Source: Asterella californica
Lineage: Eukaryota > Streptophyta > Marchantiopsida > Marchantiales > Aytoniaceae
Reading direction: 5' to 3'
Assembly (NCBI GenBank): GCA_036924285.1
Contig: JAYKYS010000007.1
Location: 12,896,001-12,960,000, forward strand
Length of the DNA: 64,000 bases
The notes under the pieces were generated by a model. It was not told where the DNA came from. It was given only the letters and a program-made list of their open reading frames with translations, and made no database searches. Positions 12,786 to 26,060 of this stretch are shown piece after piece; the first letter of the stretch is position 1, and every line of letters begins with the position of its first letter. The position numbers were made by a program, and so were the translations under genes.

Positions 12786-13289
12786 ACAACATGTCCTTCT
12801 ATATATGTCTGTGGTTGTGTCGGATGCTCACGAGTCATCGAAGAACTAAAGACAAGGTTCGGTTTCTTAGAACGAGATTCTATTCCAGTGAGACTTCAGA
12901 GTCATGTAACCTCAAAACCGAATCTACGTCATTGCGTGTCTATTGTTGTATGGAGTCACGGTGTCGAGAATCTGAGGATATATAATTCGAGTCTTTGAAG
13001 CGGCCATGCAGCAACCACCTCCTGAGATAGAAGACGAACGAGTACATCCCCTTACACATGCTGAGATTTGATGACTGGATCTATGTTTGCATGATCTACG
13101 TATGTGTTTTTGACATTCTCATTCGTTATTCTGGGCCTCTCTAGTAGGAGAGCCTCTTGGATGATGCATAACATCTCTTGACGTAACTATTATATATCCG
13201 TAAACAACATCACCTGAATGTCGTTGGAAAAAACTGAATCGAATTAGTACACTCGTTCTACCATCCTTAACAATTTCTGAAAGTTAACA

Positions 13290-13810
13290 CTTACATCTTC
13301 TCATATGAACCTTACAAATTCCATTATGGGGAAAAAGTTTGAATGGCACTATTCTAATCGTAGCAACTTACATATCTCAATTACTACCTTTGCTATGGAG
13401 AGTGGAGATGTCCAACACAGTTAGTACTGAAAAGTTTTGGCTTCTACTTCTGTCCACAAACTTCCATCTTTAGAAGATTTCAACTCGCCTTTCAAAAGCT
13501 CTCTCGTTCGCTCTTTTGTAATTAGAGGTCTGCTTCATGTGCAAAACTCTTTCTCATATGAACCTTACAAATTTCATTATGGAAAAAGGTTTGAATGGCA
13601 CTATTCTAAATGTAGCAACTTACATATCCCAATTACTACCTTTGCTATGGAGAGTGGAGATGTCCAACATAGTTAGTGCTGAAAAGTTTTCGGTTCTGCT
13701 TCTGTCCACAAACTTCCATCTTCATAAGATTTCAACTCGTCTTTCAAAAGCTCTCTCGCTCGCTCTTTTGGAATTAGAGGTTCGCTTCATGTGCAAAACT
13801 CTTTCTCACC
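13290..13810. repeat. tandem duplication, about 252-bp unit, two copies
   Basis: The block starting with TCATATGAACCTTACAAATT at 13,301 recurs at 13,554. Both copies continue through the same TCTGTCCACAAACTTCC and GCTCTCTCG phrases, with scattered mismatches. A third copy begins near 13,800 but breaks off within about 20 bases. No coding function is apparent. Confidence 0.85.
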
Positions 13811-14607
13811 TTGCATATGTATCAGCTTATGTGAAATGTGAAAGAATAGAGCAAATGTGTCATATGTGAAAGAGGTACTATGTATTAGTTCAATAAAGTG
13901 CATGGTACATAATCTTCCCTATACCTGCACAGAATAAAGCTATTGATTATAGTAATGACCAAATGATCAAAGTGTTTTATGTTCTTCATAATAATCAGAA
14001 ATATTCTGAATAAGCGGAAAAAGAAATAATGGTTTTAAACTTTCAGAAGCTGCACATTGTGAAAGCTGAGAGCTGAACTTCTTCAAACCAGTATTAAGTA
14101 TTTTCTCTTCTTCTGAATCAACCAGTGGTAAAGAAACAGAAAGTTATAAGATCTCCACTTCTGAATTTCAAGTTTGTTTGTAGAGTACAGCACATGAATA
14201 CTTCAAGAACGATGTGTCGTATGAACAAGCAAAGAAATTGTCAAGATAGAGAGGTACCAGTACTGACAACATAGTTGGGTTGAAAGAACATCTGAGTATA
14301 TTCAATTGTTAAGAAACAAATGAACTGGACCAGATCCAACTAGTGAGTCCTTTTGTGCGCGTGTAAAATATATTTGTCTTATACAATACCTTCATACAAT
14401 AAACACTTGTCCTTTTTGTTATGGAGATAGTTTTTAGTGCGCAAACAAATATGAATATCTATTTATTATTAATAAACTTCAAAGGTTTATTCAAATCTTA
14501 TATCTGTCGGTAGTTTATACAAGACCAACTCCACTGATTGTATGTTAATGTTAAGAGGTCCAATTGTATATGTCAACTCTCTGCGGTTTCTTGCGTCATA
14601 AATTAAA

Positions 14608-14818
14608 GCTAGTCTCGATAGAAAAGAGCTATTGCAACACATTTGTTCTCAAGAGAAATACCGAAGAATGTCAATGACATGTCTCCATTTGTGTCCCGAT
14701 TACTTCTCTCTCGATAGAAAAGAGCTATTGCAACACATTTGTTCTCAGGAGAAATACCGAAGAATGTCAATGGCATGTCTCCATTGCGTCCCGATTACTT
14801 CTCTCTCGTGGTTTCCTA
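14608..14818. repeat. tandem duplication, about 96-bp unit, two copies
   Basis: A unit starting TCTCGATAGAAAAGAGC and ending near TCCCGATTACTTCTC occurs twice in a row with few differences (for example ATGACATG against ATGGCATG). It opens a 66-codon frame with a repeated peptide, which is an artefact of the duplication. Confidence 0.85.
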
Positions 14819-15339
14819 TGCATCTTTTATGAATTGAGAATTGGTCTCTATTGCAAAACTGTGGTCGTGCTTTAAGGAAAGACAAATCACTCTATACATG
14901 TAACATCCAATTGATCTCAAGATTAACATAAAATGGAAATTTTGTGTACATCATTCAGAATGCTTCAGTTTGTGTCTAGCAGTTATTTTATCGTGTGCGC
15001 CATGGACAAGTCAAGAGATGATATACTTATTGCATATAATAGATTTCTAGTGACGATTTGTATTCTCTTCCATGCCATGACACGGTTAACCTTTTCTAAT
15101 AGTGAGGTTCATTTTTCATAGCTCTTTCAGTACTTTCAGTCGGCTCTTTGATGATATAGGTTTCCAATTGATGAGCTATCTTATGTTTCATATGCAGTTA
15201 TCAAACTGGAAACAATTATCTCTAACTAGAAAAATATATTGTCCATTGTATTAAAATCTATAACCATGCATGGTACGCTTGGTACATATAATTTTGTATC
15301 AGGCGATGAACCTGAAAGATTCAGACAAGTATTTCATGT

Positions 15340-16175
15340 GTGAAACATTCAAGTACATTTACGATCTAGTAGAGTCTGACATGATGTCATCTACTTGTCT
15401 TTGTTTTCAAGGTCTTCCTAAAAGAATTATTATCATTAGATAACAAGTAGCGATAGCATTGATACAGTTGACTACTGTAGATCAAATGTTAGGCATCAGA
15501 GAACTTTTTAGCATGAGCAAGCAAATTGTTTCAAGAGTTACCAACGAATTCATTCAGGCTCTTAACAAGAGTGCTCAACATCATTTATAGTGGCATGATG
15601 CATGTAGATGGAGGAGGTGAAAGGAGGCTTCAGGACTATACATGGATTTCAAAATTGTTGTGGTGCTATAGATGCCATACATTTTTTGATCGACTTATCA
15701 CTTGGAGACAGTTCTAATCCTTAGTATGATTACAAATGCAAGACCTCGATCTCACTGCAACAAGTGTAGACACAGATCTAAGATTCAAAGATATTTTTGC
15801 TGATTGGCTAAGCTCGATTCGTGAGACCAGACTTCTAAGAAATTCTAGATTTTTAACAGATGTAGTCTTCCAAAGAAACAAAGTGAATGAACCAGAAGTA
15901 GTCTTGGAAGGTGGTCATAAATTCAAAGAGTACATAACAGGCGGTGGAGGTTATCCATTGCTTTTGTGGTTGACTCCGTTCTCTACAGCTAAAGTTAACT
16001 TCAAACAATACAACTACGTCCATTCATCTACCAAAATGGTAGTAGAAAGAGCATTCAAGAAACTCAAAGGAGTTTGAAGAATACTATCTTGGATTATTAT
16101 CCATCCAAGCAAATGTATATTAGGTCCAATGATTTACAAGTGTTCGGTACTACATAACATTGTGATGGATCAAGC
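15340..16175 (+). pseudogene. PIF/Harbinger-type DDE transposase, broken
   Basis: The order of conserved blocks matches plant PIF/Harbinger transposases (DDE_Tnp_4 type). An N-terminal block reads QVAIALIQLTTVDQMLGI and is followed by FIQALNKSAQHH. The first catalytic block, GFQNCCGAIDAIHF, lies near 15,630-15,690 with its aspartate present. The open part, 15,736-16,077, holds TGGGGYPLLLWLTPF and the C-terminal block SSTKMVVERAFKKLKGV. The frame changes between blocks and a stop lies after AQHH. In the second catalytic block the usual G-D-S/G-G-Y-P is G-G-G-G-Y-P, so the aspartate is lost. After a stop at 16,077, homology continues to about 16,160 (LGPMIYKCSVLHNIVMDQAI). Terminal repeats were not recognised. 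Dead copy. Confidence 0.82.
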
Positions 16176-16360
16176 AATCATATTGATCTATATCTTTTAC
16201 AAGGAGCCACTCCTCATCTTACAAGTTATGGCAGTGTCATAATAATCAAATAGAGGTATATTTCATGACGACAAAGCTAGAGACTAGTCGGCATATAAAT
16301 CAGCCACATGTTGCATGTACATGTGTCAATAAGAGTATCAGAATATGTTCAATTCTTGAT

Positions 16361-16382
16361 CAACTCTCGATATCGAGAGTTG
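16361..16382. repeat. 22-nt perfect palindrome
   Basis: The half-site CAACTCTCGAT is followed at once by its exact reverse complement, with no spacer. It lies about 200 bases beyond the transposase relic and could relate to that element's end, but no matching partner was found upstream. Confidence 0.7.
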
Positions 16383-16859
16383 AAATGTTCATAAAGCGAC
16401 GACGTATTGTTGGATGTAAAAGTTGTGTCTAGGAACACACGAGGTATCTATGTAGAAGGTGTGGTGAAGTAAGAAAGACAAGAAAGAACACACGAGTTGA
16501 GAAAAATGAAGTATCCAATCCTGATCATTGATCAAATTTATTCACCTTTATATATAAGATTTACAAGCCAAACTTTGGAAGTATGTGGATCCTCACAAGT
16601 ATCTCAATCCTATAATTTCTCAACCCATATGTGTAGCTCTCAAAATTCTCTATCCAACGGTACCCAAACCACCCTAAATAGATATCTCCAACAAAAGTAT
16701 TTGACTTCTCTTGCTAGAAAACTTCTCCACTTGTTTCCTGAACTTGAATTTTCTAACACCAGCAGTAACTACTCAGAAAATGCTTTCCGATGATATCTTA
16801 CACATTCCAAGTCGATCTCCACTCAAAAAATTGCAACCCTCCCAAGTCGAAAATCTTCT

Positions 16860-19000
16860 TCAAAAAGGAAGTGCTTGAGGCCTCGCGCACTTTTGTTCCC
16901 AAGTGTTAAAAGTCTTCCCAAAAGTTCAAACGGTCACTGCTCTCTCAGTACGGTTCCAAATCTGATGATTTTGATCTCGTTGGAAAACCACAAAAAAAAT
17001 CTATCCAAAGGTATCAAGCACTCCTCAAACTGATCACTATAGGAAAAACTGTAGCCTTTTGAGTACTCCAATCCATTTTCAAGAGTAGAAGTACACGAGC
17101 TCTCGCGAGCTTTTTGTTTCCAAGTATTTTTCCCGTCACTGAATTGTGCAAGCCCTTGCGAGCTTCTGATTTCCTAAGACAAAACCTGTTCTGACCACTA
17201 AAGTGCGCGAGTCCTCATGCGTTTTTGACCTCCAAGCTCGTAGAGTGCAAGACCCCTCAAGCACTTCCTCGATACTAAGCAAGAACCCATCATGGTTGAC
17301 GGTGTCCGACCTCGACCCAAGTCCCGACCCAAAATCCAACAAAAATTCTGACAAAAATTTGGGAGGCTCTCTACATCTCTCTCAAATTCTTCACGAAATG
17401 ACCCTCGCAAGGTCTCCTTATATACTTGAAGCACCCCACTTGAAGATAATTGTTGTCACACCACCTGTCAACCATGCGATCTGCCACATGTCCATCATAC
17501 GACCATCCACCTTTGTCCAATCATACAGTAAACGTCTATCCAGTCAACACGATTGTGTCCATATCACAACTAATCAAAAACACTAACACGTCATCCAAAA
17601 TCTACATCAGCTTCTTACAAGTCATCGATCTGCCACATAAGCCTTCTTAGTGCCATGTCATCATTTCTCAGTGCCACGTCAGTGCTCACGAGATCATAAA
17701 CCCTAAATCTTCAATCGCACATAATTCTTTCTTTGTAGCTCAATTCGCTAGGATCTAAGAACTAATTTTCATCTATGCAACGGTGTCATATCATATGACA
17801 CAAAAGGTATATCAAGGAGTATGTGAGATATCTAGCTATGGAAATTTCATGGATCGAGAAACACGAACGTCAACGTACGAGCATGAACTTCAAATCCAAA
17901 ATCCTATTTTTAATTGCTGCTAATTATTCATAGAGTTTACATACAGACTCAGTGGTCTCATGTCTTAACACAAATCCTTAAAACCTTGATCTAATGCTAT
18001 AGCTACGTAGTCCTCGAAAAACTAAATCTGACGATACCTAATATGTCTTCTATTTACACTCGTGAAAGAAGCTACGTCACTTCTAAGCCCATGGTCTTCA
18101 AACTCAAAAATCTCCAACCTATTTATCAAAACCTATACTTGAAAAAATCTGGTTGTAAAAATCCGGTTCTGTCAGTACCCAACTAACTTTTCAAACGAAG
18201 TTATGGCACCCCGAAGTGTTTTACCCTAACCGTTCTCCACCAAGGTGAAATTATGCGAGGACCTCCTCAGTTTTGTATGGGGACCTAAAACTTCACCTAA
18301 ACTTCAAACCTACCTAATTTACACCGCTGCTCCAAATCAGTTATTTTTGGTCTTGTTAGAAAGCTTTTGGCAAGCTCTTTCCAACGGACCACTCTTACAT
18401 CCAATTGACTTTCACAGAAATAGTTGTGTATGAAGTTTCAGGCTGAGTCAAGATTGAAAACTATGCGAGGCTCGCACAGATTCGGACTCCTAATCTCCAA
18501 CCTTACCCAAAATACAGAAAATTTCACGAAGGCTAGCATAGTTTGGACAAAAGTTCTCAAAGTTCACCAAAAGTTTCTACCGGTTGTAAAATCATCTATG
18601 TAGTCTCAAATCTAATGTTTTTTGGTGTTATCAGAAAGCTCTTGAAGAGACCTTTCCAATGGTACGTAGCATGCACTGATGTGATATTTGTACAAACAGT
18701 TATGCCACTTTTAAGTTTTCTGACCCTCATTGAAGCTCAAACTGTGCGAGGGCTCATATAGTTTTGCCAGAAAACCTAAGGAAACAGCTGAAAATTTCAA
18801 ATGGTTGTAACTTCCTGTCCTTAAGTCCAAACTTTATGTTCTTGGTATCAGTAGAACGAGCTCGGAAAACAATAATCCAATGGTAACAATAACTCACGAT
18901 TCTGAACTCTGTAACAACCCTTCTGATCATTTTAGGTTATTTGCGACTTCTCAAGACAAAAAATTGTGAAAAGGCTCGTTCATTTTGTTACCGAAGACCC
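16860..19000. repeat. array of a dispersed palindromic word, LTR-like noncoding DNA
   Basis: About ten degenerate copies of a word whose best form is ACTGTGCGAGGGCTCGCACA are spread through this stretch, each often followed by GTTTTG or CTTTTTG. They lie near 16,871, 17,091, 17,146, 17,201, 17,244, 18,250, 18,457, 18,526, 18,738 and 18,961. Between them a phrase of the type TTTGGTnTTATCAnAAAGCT followed by TTTCCAATGGTA recurs (18,341, 18,620, 18,830, 19,440). There is no coding signal. Such phrases are common in plant LTR retrotransposon noncoding regions, so this is probably an old LTR or untranslated region. Compare 42,865-43,783. Confidence 0.55.
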
Positions 19001-19723
19001 AAAGTGACCAAAATGATCCCAATCCAACCTCCCAAGTCTTGCAAATCTAGGCAAAAAATAAACAGTCTCTCGACGCCTTCTCCAATATTTTGTAGATTGA
19101 ATCTTAGAATCCTCAGCTTTTATAGTGTTTGAAAGCTAGGGGTAAAAAGACATATGTTGTCCTCTGTGCGTGCCAAGTGTCATCTATGCATGCATGCATA
19201 TTGTCAAGTGTGTTGGACCGCCAAGTGTTGCATATGCACCGTCAGTCTAAACTGCCATCTCAACGCTAATTCCTCGTTAGTATCTCCGTCCAGTGAGCAT
19301 CCGCCGTGTCAGCATCTTGCTATGTCAGCTTGTCAGATGCCACATCAACCTATCAGACATTCCATCAACATCGTGACGTGTGAAACCTTAAAAATAATAA
19401 CTATTTGTAACTTCGTCCTCTCAACTTCATTCACGATGATAAAAATACCGATTTTGATCACCTCGACAAGAGCTATCCAATGGTGCAGCTCAAAAATATT
19501 TGAAACAATTTGATAAAATCCCATTGTAGAACCTCAGTTTGACACCATAGCCGGTCAACGACACGGCAGCGAGCTCTTCGTAATGGTGATGTCATATCTG
19601 CATTTTGAATAAGTTGCATAAAAATCCTCCCAAACCTTAGTTTTCCATACAAGCTGGTCAATGACACGACAATGATCTCGTCGACAAGAGTTGATCGATA
19701 ATATGATATATTCTAATATTCAT

Positions 19724-19757
19724 AATGTCCCAACTTCCTTTTAGAAGTTGGGACATT
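19724..19757. repeat. fold-back hairpin, 14-bp arms
   Basis: The left arm AATGTCCCAACTTC (19,724-19,737) is perfectly complementary to 19,744-19,757 across a 6-nt spacer. Confidence 0.85.
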
Positions 19758-19799
19758 GTATGAGATTAAAACGAAAAAATAATAACAATGATAGTTAAA

Positions 19800-22700
19800 A
19801 TGATCTAGGCAGAAGGGTCTCTCATCTCTTGTTCATCTAAAGATCAGATGACTTTGAAGTATTGTAGGAGAGTCAACCTCTCGATCATTGAGATCAGATT
19901 ATTACTTACAAATGAAAGCAAAAATTTCTCGACCGTCAAGAGTTAATTATAAAAATATGCAAACGATCAACAGAAATCATCTCAGGCTCTGGATTGTCGT
20001 GAGTCAAAATAAACATATTTCTCTCAAATTGTGAACGAACTATCATACTCTTGATTGTTCAATCTACATCAAAATCAAACTTTGTGGTGCAAACTCTTGA
20101 TATATTCTCAATATCGAGATCTCAGTTTCTTATATGTTTTTCATATAGAGGTCTACATGTTGAATGCCACATGCCTCATTTCCATGTCGAGTTACATTCC
20201 TCAAAAAGCTATACGTTGGCGTGTCATGGACTAGCTATGGTGTGAAACCATAGTCCTTAGAGAACTATTCCTCAACTTACTGCAAACATGGTTTTGACAT
20301 CAACATTAAATAGGTCTTGTTGAGAGGACCAACATTTGTGTTTTTATTGTTGCGAATGAAGCCAAGACTAGAGAATTAGGGCCGCTTTAACTTTTAGGGT
20401 TTGCTATGTCATGATGTTGACGTGGCAGATATGGCACTTTTTCTGAAGTGTCAAAGAGTAAAAAGTACGTAAAAATTAACACATGTCAATTTTTTGCTGA
20501 TGTAGCACTTTTTGTTGACGTGACAACTTGTTCACGTGATGATGACACATGGATTCACTCACTAGATTTTCTGGGAACACCTGAGTCTAAAAGAAGGATA
20601 TTTTTTATTATTTGAGCAAAAATTCTAAAGTATAAGGTTTCCAAAAAGAAGGTGGTTTTTATAACCATATCATCTTTACAAAGACAAAGAAGGTAAACAT
20701 TTATTGTAGAACGTGGTGATTTCATAAAAAACAATATATATATTTTTTCTAAGAAAGTTCTTTTGAAGCTCTCGGTGGATATGAGAATAGAATGTCAGAC
20801 TTGATGGATGGTGAATATTTTATAGTTAAACGAGAATAGGAGTCTTAACATAAATTTCTGGACTTACTCTTTTACTCGCGATCGTAGCACTGATCATAGA
20901 GTTTGCACGTTCTACGTTCAAAAACTGCATAGGGAAGGTCAGTAGTTCAAACATGATTATGTGCGACAAAGAACATATGGAAGACAAAATCTCTTGCAGA
21001 ATCTCATGCAAACTTCTCTTCATTTTTTGTTAGCGTTACGCGACACATAATTCATAGGTGATTGAGAACACAAGGGTTTGGTCGTTGTTGAGTGCATATG
21101 TGTTCGTGTTCATGGATCGCTCGAGAATTAAGCATCTTTGTAGCTTTATACGTAACGTAAGTCGTAAGAGGTAGAAAATCTAGGCAGCCTACAGACATAA
21201 TTAAGTATGCTCCAAATGCTTTCATAGAATCGGTAGGGTCTAGGTCATTAAAATTAAATCGTTAAAATAAATAGATTTGTAGAATAAATAAAATAAGTAA
21301 AATAAATCTAAGCTAATAAATAGTTTGTGCAAAAGTACTAAAGGATTGAATTGGATATTTGGCCTTCGTGCGTTGTTGGTCTTCTTTCTCGATCATGCAC
21401 ACTTTCTACAGCCAGATATCTCATGTATCCCGATCACATCTTTCGTGTCTTACGATACGACAACGTAAAGCACACAAGGAATACGTTGTAGGTTTTAACA
21501 ACTCTTATAATTGAACTTCTGTTTAAAAGATCTATCTTCAAAATTTTATAAAGCATTCATGACTTACGGTTCTATTTTGCAGTGTGATATATAACGAGCA
21601 TGATCACAATATATGAATAACAAACTTGCTAATTTGTTTGTAAAACTCAGAACAGAAGCTACTTGTTAGATGCACTCTATTAAATAAATGATTTAGCAAA
21701 AAATCCCAAAGAGTCACTAATGTTTTCATACCAGTCTTTATTAATTAATTTATGTTATCCAAGATTGCGGAGTGAGCATGTGAATATTTTGGGGAAAAAT
21801 ATTTTCCTCCGAATATTCGGAGTTTGTTGTCACATGAGTAAATCTGATTGACGAAAATCATCGGTGTTGGAATTCGACGAAGAGAGAGTCTTCGTAGTAC
21901 ATTGTCGTGATGTGAATCATTTCACATAGTAAATGATTCACCTCTCTGCTAGGAGTTAGTCTCTCTGAGTGAAGTTAAGACGTCAGAGAAGTCGATCCTG
22001 GAGGCTGTGGACATTGACGGATCCGGGTTACGCTTCTACTCCGACACTTGGGAGTTAGTAGCGGTAGAAGTTAGCTTAATGTTACTCCTAGTCCTTCATG
22101 CATATATTAACACCGTTGTGTTATACGTTTTAAGTCCTAGTAGGCTGATAGTATATGCGGAAACAGAAAAAGTGAAAATGTTTGGTCACGTGGGACAACA
22201 AACCTCAGGCTTAGGGTCATTATCTTTCGAAAAGATCTCTATGAACATTGCAAAATTACGAGACATGGTCGGTACTTTGAGTTCTTTGGAGAGACATGAA
22301 TGGATGATCAGAAACTCAAAATTTTAGAAAACTGCTCATGTGAAGCACCATCACGTTCACCTAGAGAAGCTTCTCATTTTCTATTCAGAAAGATACACGT
22401 ACAAGTTGCATGTCTCTTCTCTACTCGTTTCTGTCCTCTCCTCTCAATCCCTCAATGTCAAAACTGTCCTCAGTCAGAAATTCTCTCTAGCCTTAGTTTC
22501 TATAAACCTCTCTCTAGCTCTCTGATTCCTACTCGATGTCGATAATCTCCTCCATAGTCTCTACTCCAAAATGATCAGAAAAAATCTCTCCTCTAGAGTA
22601 CACTTCTTCTGCAGAAATTCCCTCCAGCCGCAAGCTATGTGTAAACTTCACTCCTCAGCTCTACTATTTTCTCTCTAGTCGATGATCTCCCTACTCGATT

Positions 22701-24700
22701 TTTTGATACAGTAATCTGATAATGTCGTAATGATCAGAGAAAAATCTCTCCTCTAGAGTACACCCCCTCTGGGTTTCCTCCATCCTACGTAACCTTCACT
22801 GTCACCTCACAGGGATAAAAAGTTGCCCTAGACAGATGGCAGCAGGAAAATAAAACACAAATAAAATTCAACACGTAAGAAGACTAGTTCACAAGCTTTC
22901 GCAGACTCATATGTACAAACGAACACCAAGTCGGTCGTACAGTCAGCTTCTTACACCTCGACGCGAGGTAACTCCACCACAGCTACCTCTGACCACCGGA
23001 ATCACCTCGTTTTGACACGTGGACTTATGGTATAATAACATCACAATGGTAATTCTAGAAGTTTTTTGTTATTCTCACGGAATAGAATAATATCCGGATG
23101 AGAGTCTTTAGTCTGATAAAGAACCAAACCCAAGCACAACCTGACAAAATGAATACAACAACAATGAAATAATTCTTGATCAGGGACCCTTCCAAGAATA
23201 CAGATAAAAGATTCGAGAAGACAAATGTATGGATGAATGAAGAATGCAAAATACTACTAATCTTCTTCCATGAAGACAAAAGAACACTAATTTCACATTA
23301 AGGCTTCAAGAATAAGCCCCTACTCTTCCTAAGAAGTGTTGTTCCAACTAAATCTTCGGTCTCAAAGACCCACTCTTATTTGAGAAGCCGTCTTCAAGAA
23401 GAAGCAACCATCTTCCAAACTCTTTTTACAATTTAACTCACTCTCTTCACCTTCACAGTAACTGATTTGTTCTCAGATCTTCGTCCTAACTCTCGTTCAC
23501 GATGTCAAGTTGAGAGTTTTCCTAGGAAGGGCGGAACCTTCTGGCTGTGTTATGACCGTGAAGGCTGTGTTGTGCTTACTCAGAGGAGCGTTGGGCTTCT
23601 GGTTGTGGTGGTTTACTGAAGGGATAGGCTTTTCAAGTTACAACAGAGCACTATGAACACTCACACAGGTCTGTATGAACCTCTAATTTACTCAGAAGGC
23701 AAAGTCAGGTCTAACTGGTAGTAATAGGATCAAGCGGTGAATTTTAACACTCAAGAAGAGAAAAACTATGATGGTTCAGACTCTTGAATTTCTCCTACAT
23801 ATAAAAGAGGGCCGACAGAGCACACACACGAAGTTTCAGCTTGAGATCAAATTCTGACACCAAGATATGGACAGAAAAGTTCTGATCAAAGATATTGCAG
23901 CAGTTTCTGATTGCAGTTTCTGATACTCAGACAACTATTTCGATCTATAACAGAAAATTGGCTCGATCACCCTTTAGAAGATTCTTACAAGATTTGGAGT
24001 CTACATGATGCTGAACACCCTTGTGAAGTTGAGACTCCTGATTGTATACCGTTCTCCAGATCTCGTTCTCTGAAGTTGCTACTCTAGATTGAGAGCTTTT
24101 CAGACCCCCTCTGCTTCAGCGGCCGCCTTGAATTACTCACTCACTCAAATGACTTGAAACATTTTAGACAGTCGTAGCCCCGCTGACAGTGAACGCAACC
24201 ACGAAGGTTTGAAGCGATTTCCTCGATTCTGCTGCAATTGACACTGAAAACCCCAAATCCAACAAAAGTGATGCAATTCTGACTCAACCCGAACTTCAAA
24301 TTGACATAACTCCTTGTTTATTGATCCAAATCGATCAAGAATTTCACTGACAGTGCTTGGGACGACGAGCTCTATCTTCTCGTGCTCTCAGATTTCACAG
24401 TGTCCTCATCAAATTCTCGAACTCTTCTTTAGATCTCTATTTCTAAATTTAAAGTTTTACAAAAGACAAAAATGGACCAATGGGAGTTCATAGCTCCACT
24501 TGGATGTCCTCTAGTGTCCTAATCCACATGGTAACTTAACTTCACTCATAGGCTACCACGTCAGCCCTCCTAAAATGCCAACATAAATCTTAAACTACCT
24601 AAAATGACACGCAACCCTGAAAGTAAACTTAAACCAGCTAGAAAGTGTGCATGGGCGACAAGTAAGTACAACCCATGAGCTTGAACCCCTATCAGCATGG
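19800..24700. other. AT-rich intergenic DNA, no gene recognised
   Basis: Short frames only; the longest (22,007-22,327, 106 codons, with one hydrophobic segment) resembles nothing I know. A hairpin with 11-bp arms lies at 21,912-21,941 (GTGAATCATTT, 8-nt spacer). A block with AAATCTCTCCTCTAGAGTAC occurs twice, near 22,583 and 22,742. The stretch 23,280-24,600 may belong to the Ty3/gypsy relic that follows, but no domain is visible. Confidence 0.35.
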
Positions 24701-24712
24701 AAACCCTAAGTT

Positions 24713-25165
24713 ATGTACATTGAACATCATAGACAAGTAAGAAGTCACTTGCACAAGCGCACAAAGAAAGAGGCTCGTCTCAAGAACAAAGACAGGTTTG
24801 ACAAGACCCACAGGCTCCGACCAAAGCCCATACATGCTGGGGATTGGGTTTTGATGTATAACAGTACGTTAGAGAACCAACACTCTACGGTTGAGAAATT
24901 TTCTAAGAGGTGGTTCGGTCCGTATGTTGTCTTAGAAATGCATCAGAATGCTACTTACTCTTTACAGGAGCTTGATGGTACACCTCTAAGGCTTCCTGTT
25001 GCTGGCAAGCGTATCAAGTTGTTTAGAAGAACGGGAGAATCCGTCGAGCTAGACAAATGTTTGGAGTCAGATCAGATGATGGATGCAGATGCAGATCTGC
25101 TATTTGAAGAAGACGCATGGGACGTCGAAGAGGATGATGGAAATTTAGAAACTCTTGGAGACTAG
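24713..25165 (+). pseudogene. Ty3/gypsy integrase C-terminal fragment
   Basis: This 150-codon frame is the end of a Ty3/gypsy pol polyprotein. It carries the linker HRLRPKPIHAGDWVLMYN, then KFSKRWFGPYVVLEM and the GPY/F-type module ending in LPVAGKRIKLF, followed by an acidic tail. The catalytic core of integrase and all upstream domains are missing, with homology starting abruptly near 24,713. The C-terminal frame is unbroken, so truncation is the main damage. The frame ends about 45 bases before a purine-rich tract that may be the polypurine tract. Confidence 0.88.
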
Positions 25166-25211
25166 TTGAAAGGTTGGCACATACCGGAGGAAGTGAAGGT
25201 TTGGAGGGGAT

Positions 25212-26060
25212 GAATGTCGTAGTGCGTGGCATTCCAGATGATGAAACGGAGCTTCAGAAGACACTCAACTGACATTTGTTTAAGAAGCTGCACCCTAGCT
25301 TATCAAGCTGAGCAGGAGTTAAGCTGAGGCTATATTCGTCAAGCTGCCCCCTAGCTTGAGATTGAGATATCATCCTAGGAAAGAGCGAAAAGTTTCAAAA
25401 TGCCGAGCTCACCGGGAATTCCCGGTGAGCTCTGCACGACGAGTACGACTTCATGCTTTCAGTTTCGAGAGAAAGCATTCTAGGTAATAGTAAGCACAAG
25501 TCTTAGATCATGAAAACAGCGAAAGAGAGAAATCTGTCGATTCTGACTCGTGATTCAAATTCATAATCTGAGAGTACGAGTGCGTTGGTGTTGACAAGTA
25601 CTACAGTTTTGACTCTTTATTCATTAAAAACGGAGTTGTACAGAGATGTTCGAGTAGATAATGCTAGTAAATGTTTCATAGAACATTTTCCCTCAAAAGG
25701 ATATGTACCAACTTTATTTCGTTTTTGAACGGAAACAGAGGCCATCCCAGTGAGAAGGCGCCCACCTCGGAGGAAAGTGATCTCAGGATCAATTCTCCCT
25801 GGCCTGTGTTTCTTATTCCGGCATGTTGTCCTCCTGGAAGGGAGTCTATGTTGGATATGCAGCCACGTCCTGCATATCTAAGGACGAGAGACCAGTATCT
25901 CCCTTAATCGTGGGCTTCCTGGCCTAAGCCTCCGCATGCCACCTTGAATATATCATCGGAGATACTTGGTGCACATATGAGGGGATTGTAACTCCAGTGA
26001 GGTGACCCTATAAGTGTTGAGACTTTGGTCTACATTGGATGACTTGTGGTATATTCAGAG
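25212..26060 (+). repeat. possible LTR of the Ty3/gypsy relic
   Basis: A purine-rich tract (GGTTTGGAGGGGA) at about 25,199-25,211 lies just after the integrase stop and is followed by TG. Some 850 bases on, a CA end near 26,055 is followed by TGGCATCAAAATGGC, which loosely resembles a methionine-tRNA primer site. No second LTR copy was found to confirm the borders. The 28-nt palindrome at 25,406-25,433 lies inside. Confidence 0.35.
25406..25433. repeat. 28-nt perfect palindrome
   Basis: The arm GAGCTCACCGGGAA is followed directly by its exact reverse complement, with no spacer. It is the longest spacer-free palindrome I found here. Confidence 0.9.
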
